Part shown: in pieces, positions 6,491 through 10,240 of the stretch | How positions within the stretch are numbered: the first letter of the stretch is position 1 | Layout of the letters: every line of letters begins with the position of its first letter | Assembly: GCA_002491945.1 (NCBI GenBank) | Contig: DKWX01000002.1 | Coordinates: 1-10,240 of the forward strand | Length of the DNA stretch: 10,240 nt | Origin: Porphyromonadaceae bacterium UBA7141 | Lineage (GTDB): Bacteria > Bacteroidota > Bacteroidia > Bacteroidales > Muribaculaceae | Direction: 5' to 3' | Notes under the pieces: generated by a model | The model's input: the letters and a program-made list of their open reading frames with translations, nothing else | What the model was told of the DNA's origin: nothing | Databases searched by the model: none | Position numbers and translations under genes: made by a program

Positions 6491-6539
6491 AGCCCCCGTC
6501 TTTATCCGAAAACGTTGCTTTCGCTTAAAGACGGGGGCT
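6491..6539 (-). terminator. Strong hairpin ending the korAB transcript
   Basis: The perfect 14-base-pair arms are AGCCCCCGTCTTTA (6491-6504) and TAAAGACGGGGGCT (6526-6539). An inner 5-pair stem, CGAAA/TTTCG (6507-6511 with 6519-6523), extends the fold. It lies about 100 bases after the korB stop and before the acpP promoter, which is the expected place for a korAB terminator. On the minus strand the stem is followed by AAAAATAGTG and not by a T tract, so it may depend on another mechanism or act as a 3' end stabiliser. The bases 6541-6638 hold nothing I recognise. Confidence 0.6.
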
Positions 6540-6638
6540 TGATTTCTGTCTGATTTTATGAATTGGCCGCGACATCGCTCCTCCTCGTGGCTACAGCTCC
6601 GGGCTGACACATTATGCGCCGCAGGGGGATACAGCCAT

Positions 6639-7664
6639 TCAGACAGTCCAGGTCTCTGAGGTGCGCTCTATCATGTCGCGCAGTGAGGCGAACCCCTTCC
6701 TGGCACGCACCTGCTCTACCTGCGACTCCACTTCTGCCTCGTAGGTGGGAGCCTCTACGTCGCGTATCACTCCGATTGCCAGCGGGAGCTCATGGCCGTC
6801 CATCATGGCAAGCTGCTGATGCAGGAAGTTGGCGGGGGTATGGGCATCGTGGGTCAGGACATCGTCGAGCGTGTAGCCGTCTTCGCCTACGGTCACTGCC
6901 TTGAGACCGAAACCATCCTGCACCAGTCCGCGCTGCATCTCCTTGCCGAAGAGCATCTTCTCGCCGTGGCGAAGATGTATCGTATGGTCGGCACGCTGCT
7001 CTTTGTCGGTCAGGAAGGAGTGGATGCCGTTGTTGAATATCACGCAGTTCTGCAGCACTTCCACCACCGAGGCTCCCTTATGGGAGGCTGCCGCCACCAT
7101 TACCTCTTTTGTCGTGTCGAGGGCCACATCGATAGAGCGGGCAAAGAAGTTGCCGCGTGCGCCGAATACGAGTTCTGCCGGAATGAAGGGGTCTTCGGTA
7201 GTGCCGTAAGGGGAGGATTTTGTAACTGCCCCGCGGTCGGATGTCGGAGAGTACTGGCCTTTTGTCAGTCCGTAGATTTTATTATTGAAGAGGAGGATGT
7301 TGATGTCGATGTTGCGGCGCACTGCGTGGATGAAATGGTTGCCGCCTATGGCGAGTCCGTCGCCGTCGCCTGAGATTTGCCATACGGTCATGTCGGGTCG
7401 GGCCGTCTTCAGACCGGTGGCTATGGCTGCGGCACGCCCGTGGATGGTGTGCATGCCGTAGGTATTCATGTAGTATGGCAGACGCGACGAGCACCCGATT
7501 CCGGAGATGACAGCCGTGTCTTTTGGAGCCACCCCGATCTGGGCCATGGCTTTGTGAAGCACGTTGAGTATGGCATGGTCGCCGCATCCGGGGCACCACC
7601 GCACGCTCTGTTCGCTCTTATAATCCTGCGGAGCGAAGGTCGCAGATGTATTGTTGGTTTCCAT
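6639..7664 (-). CDS. korB: 2-oxoglutarate (2-oxoacid):ferredoxin oxidoreductase, beta subunit
   Basis: This 341-residue subunit binds thiamine pyrophosphate and one [4Fe-4S] cluster. The TPP motif runs from GDGDG (99-103) to NN (127-128). Four cysteines fit the cluster ligands: C24 and C27 in RWCPGCGDH, C58 in GIGCSS and C207 in VLQNCVIF. With KorA it decarboxylates a 2-oxoacid to the acyl-CoA and reduces ferredoxin, in the cytoplasm. It can also run in reverse for reductive carboxylation. 2-Oxoglutarate is the likely substrate by family resemblance, but sequence motifs alone do not exclude related 2-oxoacids. It follows korA by 78 bases on the same strand. The leader before the ATG is A-rich, ending ACAAACAAAAGAAACCC. 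The C-terminal ~50 residues (VEAPTYEAEVESQVEQVRARKGF) look like the family's usual helical tail. Confidence 0.94.
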   Translation of the reverse strand: METNNTSATFAPQDYKSEQSVRWCPGCGDHAILNVLHKAMAQIGVAPKDTAVISGIGCSSRLPYYMNTYGMHTIHGRAAAIATGLKTARPDMTVWQISGDGDGLAIGGNHFIHAVRRNIDINILLFNNKIYGLTKGQYSPTSDRGAVTKSSPYGTTEDPFIPAELVFGARGNFFARSIDVALDTTKEVMVAAASHKGASVVEVLQNCVIFNNGIHSFLTDKEQRADHTIHLRHGEKMLFGKEMQRGLVQDGFGLKAVTVGEDGYTLDDVLTHDAHTPANFLHQQLAMMDGHELPLAIGVIRDVEAPTYEAEVESQVEQVRARKGFASLRDMIERTSETWTV

Positions 7665-7683
7665 GGGTTTCTTTTGTTTGTAC

Positions 7684-7709
7684 GGTCCGGCCGTCCTGCG
7701 GCCCGGACC
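7684..7709 (-). other. Hairpin in the korA-korB gap
   Basis: GGTCCGG (7684-7690) pairs with CCGGACC (7703-7709), and an inner CCG/CGG (7691-7693 with 7699-7701) brings the stem to 10 pairs with one bulge and a TCCTG loop. It occupies the middle of the 78-base gap and stops 20 bases before the korB ATG. No T tract follows. It could tune the KorA:KorB ratio or mark a processing site, which is inference. Confidence 0.4.
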
Positions 7710-7742
7710 CTGACTGAAAGTATGGATCTGATGCCGCCGGCT

Positions 7743-9593
7743 TTATGCCTGTGCGATATGGTGTAACACTCCTTCCACTATCTCGCGCACCATGAAGGGC
7801 TGTCCTTCTACTTTGTTTATGCGTAGCACTTCCTTTTCGGGCAGATGCATCTGGAGATAGTCGGCGAACTGGCCTGTATTGAGTTCAGCCACGATGATAC
7901 GCCGGTAGCGCCGCAGCACTTCAAGAGCGTTCTTGGGCAGGGGATTGACGTAGCGGAACTGTGCGAAGGCCACATCATGGCCGGCGGCATTGAGTTCCTC
8001 GGCGGCAGTGTAGAGATGACCATACGTGCCCCCCCAGCCCACTAGAATTGTGTCGGCGTCGGGGTTGCCTGCCACTTCGAGTGCGGGAATATCATCGGCT
8101 ATGCGTGCCACTTTCTCGCGGCGGATTCGTACCATCTCGGCATGGTTGCGGCCATCTGTCGATATGGTCGATGTGCGGATGTCTTTTTCAAGTCCGCCCA
8201 CACGGTGCATCGCACCTTCGGTGCCGGGGATGGCCCAGTAACGCACCAGACTCTCATCGCGGTCGAAAGGCTTCCACCCCTGCTGCAGCATGTCGGCGCT
8301 CACGAAATGGGGGCGTATCTCGGGGAAATCGCCATCTTCGGGTATGCGCCATGCCGACGAGCCGTTGGCAATGAAGGCATCGGTGAGGAGTATCACCGGT
8401 GTCATGTGCTCTATCGCTATGCGGGCAGCCTCGAATGCCATAGTGAAGCAGTCGGTGGGACTGGCGGCGGCAAGCACGCAGAGAGGCGACTCGCCGTTGC
8501 GGCCGTAGAGGGCCTGCATGAGGTCGGTCTGCTCTGTCTTGGTGGGGAGTCCGGTGGACGGGCCACCACGCTGCACATCGATTACCACGAGTGGCAACTC
8601 GGCCATTACGGCCAGTCCGATTCCTTCACCTTTGAGGGCCAGACCCGGACCGGATGTGGATGTTACCGCAAGATGTCCGCCGTAGCTTGCACCAATGGCT
8701 GAGCATACGCCGGCAATCTCGTCTTCCATCTGGCAGGCTTTCACGCCAAGATCCTTGCGCTTGGCCAGTTCATGGAGAATGTCGGTGGCAGGGGTAATCG
8801 GGTAGGAACCGAGGAATAGCGGACGTCCGCTCTTTTCGGAGGCCATGATAAGCCCCCACGCTGTGGCGGTGTTGCCGTTGACATCGGTGTATGTGCCGGG
8901 GCGCACAGCATCTGTCTCGATGCGATAGGTCGACATCGATGAGTGGGTGTTGTGGCCGTAGTCCCATCCGGCCTGCACCACCTTGGCGTTGGCTTCATAG
9001 ACGGCGGGCTTTTTGGCGAATTTGGCCTGAAGCTTGCGGAGCACGCTTTCTACAGGGCGATCCATAAGCCAGCAGATAAGGCCGAGGGCAAGCATGTTCT
9101 TGCATTTGAGCACTGCCTTGGGATCCATGCCGGAGTCGGAGAGGGTGTTCTTGAGCAGTGTCGTCATCGGCACAAGCATTATGCGGGAGGGGTCGATGCC
9201 GAGTTCGGCCACGGGGTCGTCGGTGGCGTATTCGGCTTTGCGGAGGTCGGCTGGGCGGAATGTGTCGACGTCGCATATGATGATGCCTCCGGGTTTGAGG
9301 TAGCGGAGGTTGGTCTTGAGCGCGGCAGGGTTCATGGCTACGAGCACGTCGGCTTCGTCGCCGGGGGTGTGGACACCTTTGCCCACATTGACCTGGAAAC
9401 CGCTCACGCCGCTCAGCGAACCTTGCGGAGCGCGGATTTCGGCGGGATAATCCGGGAATGTACTGATCTGGCTACCTTCTCCGGCCGATACATTGGAGAA
9501 GATATTACCGGCGAGCTGCATGCCGTCGCCGGAGTCGCCCGAGAAACGGACCACCACACGGTCTAATGTCTTGACATTTGTGCCTGGCAACAT
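7743..9593 (-). CDS. korA: 2-oxoglutarate (2-oxoacid):ferredoxin oxidoreductase, fused gamma-alpha subunit
   Basis: This 616-residue protein joins two modules. Residues about 10-195 are the gamma domain, beginning RVVVRFSGDSGDGMQLAGN and containing FPDYPAEIRAPQG (46-58). Residues about 240-616 are the alpha subunit, with YPITP (264-268), which closes the TPP site, the QMEDEIAG stretch (288-295), and QRGGPSTGLPTKTEQTDL (341-358). The C-terminal Rossmann-like part contains ILVGWGGTYG and AQFRYVNPLP. This fused layout is normal for KorA-type and other two-subunit enzymes and is not an anomaly. No ferredoxin-like delta subunit is fused or adjacent. The start at 9593 (MLPGTNVKTLDRVVVRFSG) leaves a short lead-in to the domain. 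korB follows downstream. A promoter candidate lies at 9775-9804 with a long leader between. Confidence 0.94.
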   Translation of the reverse strand: MLPGTNVKTLDRVVVRFSGDSGDGMQLAGNIFSNVSAGEGSQISTFPDYPAEIRAPQGSLSGVSGFQVNVGKGVHTPGDEADVLVAMNPAALKTNLRYLKPGGIIICDVDTFRPADLRKAEYATDDPVAELGIDPSRIMLVPMTTLLKNTLSDSGMDPKAVLKCKNMLALGLICWLMDRPVESVLRKLQAKFAKKPAVYEANAKVVQAGWDYGHNTHSSMSTYRIETDAVRPGTYTDVNGNTATAWGLIMASEKSGRPLFLGSYPITPATDILHELAKRKDLGVKACQMEDEIAGVCSAIGASYGGHLAVTSTSGPGLALKGEGIGLAVMAELPLVVIDVQRGGPSTGLPTKTEQTDLMQALYGRNGESPLCVLAAASPTDCFTMAFEAARIAIEHMTPVILLTDAFIANGSSAWRIPEDGDFPEIRPHFVSADMLQQGWKPFDRDESLVRYWAIPGTEGAMHRVGGLEKDIRTSTISTDGRNHAEMVRIRREKVARIADDIPALEVAGNPDADTILVGWGGTYGHLYTAAEELNAAGHDVAFAQFRYVNPLPKNALEVLRRYRRIIVAELNTGQFADYLQMHLPEKEVLRINKVEGQPFMVREIVEGVLHHIAQA

Positions 9594-9774
9594 ATTGTCT
9601 GGGGTTTTGCGCAGTGCATCAGCCGTGAGGGGAGTGACTGACTATTGCGGAGCGGCGGATACTACTGCTTTTGATATAACTTGATTTAAGGTTAGCCGGA
9701 GTAGCGCCTCACGACAAGGGGAGTGATTCTGCCCCTTTGCCATCAGCCCAAAGCCTATGGCGCTTATCCACGCG
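9594..9774 (-). promoter_or_regulatory. Long, structured 5' leader of korAB
   Basis: About 175 bases separate the predicted start point from the korA ATG, with no convincing ORF. A hairpin AAGGGG/CCCCTT (9716-9721 with 9732-9737) lies near its 5' end, and complementary 7-mers CGTGAGG (9624-9630) and CCTCACG (9707-9713) could close a larger fold. I do not recognise a known riboswitch class. Redox- or metabolite-responsive control would suit this enzyme, but nothing in the sequence proves it. Confidence 0.35.
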
Positions 9775-9837
9775 CAAAATTACAAATAATTTCCAATATC
9801 CAAAACTTTCCATCCACCAATTTCACCCCACTCCCCT
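9628..9837. repeat. Three copies of AGGGGAGTG around the korA promoter
   Basis: AGGGGAGTG occurs on the plus strand at 9628-9636 and 9717-9725, and on the minus strand at 9829-9837. The first two are direct repeats 89 bases apart and extend to AGGGGAGTGA. The second and third share GACAA upstream and the longer AAGGGGAGTG. The third lies about 25 bases upstream of the -33 element and the other two lie in the transcribed leader. Three 9-mers within 210 bases are unlikely by chance. They may bind a regulator, though the second also forms part of a hairpin arm. Confidence 0.4.
9775..9804 (-). promoter_or_regulatory. Candidate Bacteroidetes-type promoter for korAB
   Basis: On the minus strand, TTTG (9804-9801) is followed after 18 bases by TAATTTTG (9782-9775), which matches TAnnTTTG exactly. 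The spacing is slightly shorter than the 20 bases seen for the tRNA-Gln promoter in this window. The surrounding sequence is A/T-rich. No better site is visible between this point and the korA start. Confidence 0.55.
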
Positions 9838-9857
9838 TTTTTTGTCCCCCTTCATTT

Positions 9858-9891
9858 TTGTGACAGAGCCGGGATTATTCTATCGTCACAA
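9858..9891 (-). terminator. Weak hairpin over the stop codon of the C39 fragment
   Basis: TTGTGAC (9858-9864) pairs with GTCACAA (9885-9891), 7 pairs with a 20-base loop. The stop codon of the C39 reading frame (complement of 9886-9888) lies inside one arm. On the minus strand the stem is followed by AAAATGAAG and not by T residues, so its role as a terminator is doubtful. Confidence 0.3.
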
Positions 9892-10176
9892 GCTGGCGCT
9901 CCACAAGATGCCTATAATATCCCTCATTTGACCATCCCTGACCTTTTCTATCGGGACCTTGACAGCCACCGTCTCAAAACCAAGCTTCTCAAGAGTGCTA
10001 CGAATCTCGCCGATAGACATTCCTTGACGGCTACCCTCTATAATAGACCGCAAAAATGATGATGACATTTTCAATCCATAATATCGGCATAGTATACGCA
10101 CACACGTCTGGCCACAGTCTGAGTGTTCCAGCTGCTGATATACATGGATTTTATTTTTCTTAAAATTAAATGTCAT
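9886..10176 (-). CDS. Truncated C39 cysteine-peptidase domain (probable remnant of a bacteriocin-type ABC exporter)
   Basis: The 96-residue product opens with the start of a C39 domain. Q15 (oxyanion residue) and catalytic C21 lie in QQLEHSDCGQTCVRIL, six residues apart as in ComA/LagD-type exporters. The conserved continuation RYYGLKMSSSFLRSII, RQGMSIGEI and EKLGFETVAVKVPIEKV follows to residue 79. The frame then runs RDGQMRDIIGILWSASL and stops. Family members continue with a LPCIxHW segment, the catalytic His and Asp, a membrane domain and an ATPase, and none of these is here. C39 domains cut double-glycine leader peptides during export. This product should lack peptidase activity because His and Asp are missing. 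It is either a decayed gene or a short C39-like protein with another role. A -7 element lies just upstream, and no substrate peptide gene is in view. Confidence 0.75.
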   Translation of the reverse strand: MTFNFKKNKIHVYQQLEHSDCGQTCVRILCRYYGLKMSSSFLRSIIEGSRQGMSIGEIRSTLEKLGFETVAVKVPIEKVRDGQMRDIIGILWSASL

Positions 10177-10186
10177 AGTAAGTGTT

Positions 10187-10194
10187 CAAATTTA
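10187..10194 (-). promoter_or_regulatory. Possible -7 promoter element upstream of the C39 fragment
   Basis: TAAATTTG on the minus strand (10194-10187) matches the Bacteroidetes -7 consensus, but lies only 10 bases before the ATG and has no TTTG at the -33 distance. If used, the transcript would have almost no leader. It may be a chance match in A/T-rich sequence. Confidence 0.3.
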
Positions 10195-10240
10195 ATTTAT
10201 ACAATATGCGGACTTATTTTTTAGTCGATTCCGGTGCGGA

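Noticed and set aside
8943..9566. 207-codon open frame on the plus strand opposite korA
   Set aside because: It mirrors the gamma domain of KorA, which is fully conserved on the minus strand. The product shows only Gly/Val/His-rich composition and no domain.
7743..9593. korA as a novel gene fusion
   Set aside because: A gamma-alpha fusion is the standard form for this enzyme type in Bacteroidetes and many other anaerobes.
9594..9774. Known riboswitch in the korA leader
   Set aside because: I could not match the conserved cores of the TPP, cobalamin or SAM classes, so only an unassigned structured leader is reported.
10214..10240. C-terminal end of another minus-strand gene at the right edge
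   Set aside because: All three minus-strand frames from the edge end in stops within 50 bases (at about 10214, 10192 and 10223), so none can be chosen and the segment is too short to judge.

Overview
This window looks like the chromosome of an anaerobic Bacteroidales bacterium, plausibly in or near the Muribaculaceae. The evidence is: starts preceded by AT-rich leaders without strong Shine-Dalgarno sites; promoter elements of the Bacteroidetes type (-33 TTTG, -7 TAnnTTTG); a secreted protein ending in a type IX-secretion-like C-terminal domain; an acpP-fabF pair; and a two-gene 2-oxoacid:ferredoxin oxidoreductase with a fused gamma-alpha subunit. The family-level placement is inference. Most of the window is housekeeping metabolism. 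I see no defence system, CRISPR array, insertion sequence or prophage.

Layout, left to right. The last 24 codons of an unidentified plus-strand gene (1-75) are followed by a 221-base spacer. Next is a 579-residue secreted protein (297-2036) with HAF/beta-propeller-like repeats, an acidic tyrosine-rich insertion and a sorting-like tail. A minus-strand tRNA-Gln(UUG) (2201-2271) has its own promoter to the right and a terminator to the left. Divergent from it is a probable two-gene plus-strand operon: a WYL-domain transcription regulator (2608-3516) and a short-chain dehydrogenase/reductase (3536-4384). That operon ends in a terminator hairpin that begins at the stop codon.

The rest lies on the minus strand. 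acpP (6012-6248) and fabF (4483-5748) form a fatty-acid synthesis pair separated by an unusually long, hairpin-rich 263-base spacer. To their right, korA (7743-9593) and korB (6639-7664) encode a 2-oxoglutarate (or related 2-oxoacid):ferredoxin oxidoreductase. This pair has a good candidate promoter, a long structured leader, and a strong hairpin between korB and the acpP promoter. At the right edge, a 96-codon reading frame carries only the front half of a C39 cysteine-peptidase domain. It is probably a remnant of a bacteriocin-type ABC exporter.

How the genes work together: KorAB supplies reduced ferredoxin and acyl-CoA/2-oxoacid interconversion in anaerobic central metabolism. AcpP carries the growing fatty acyl chain that FabF elongates. 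The WYL regulator may sense a ligand and control itself and the adjacent reductase. The least explained parts are non-coding: the acpP-fabF spacer, the korA leader with three copies of AGGGGAGTG around its promoter, and repeated AAGCCGGA motifs upstream of the WYL gene.
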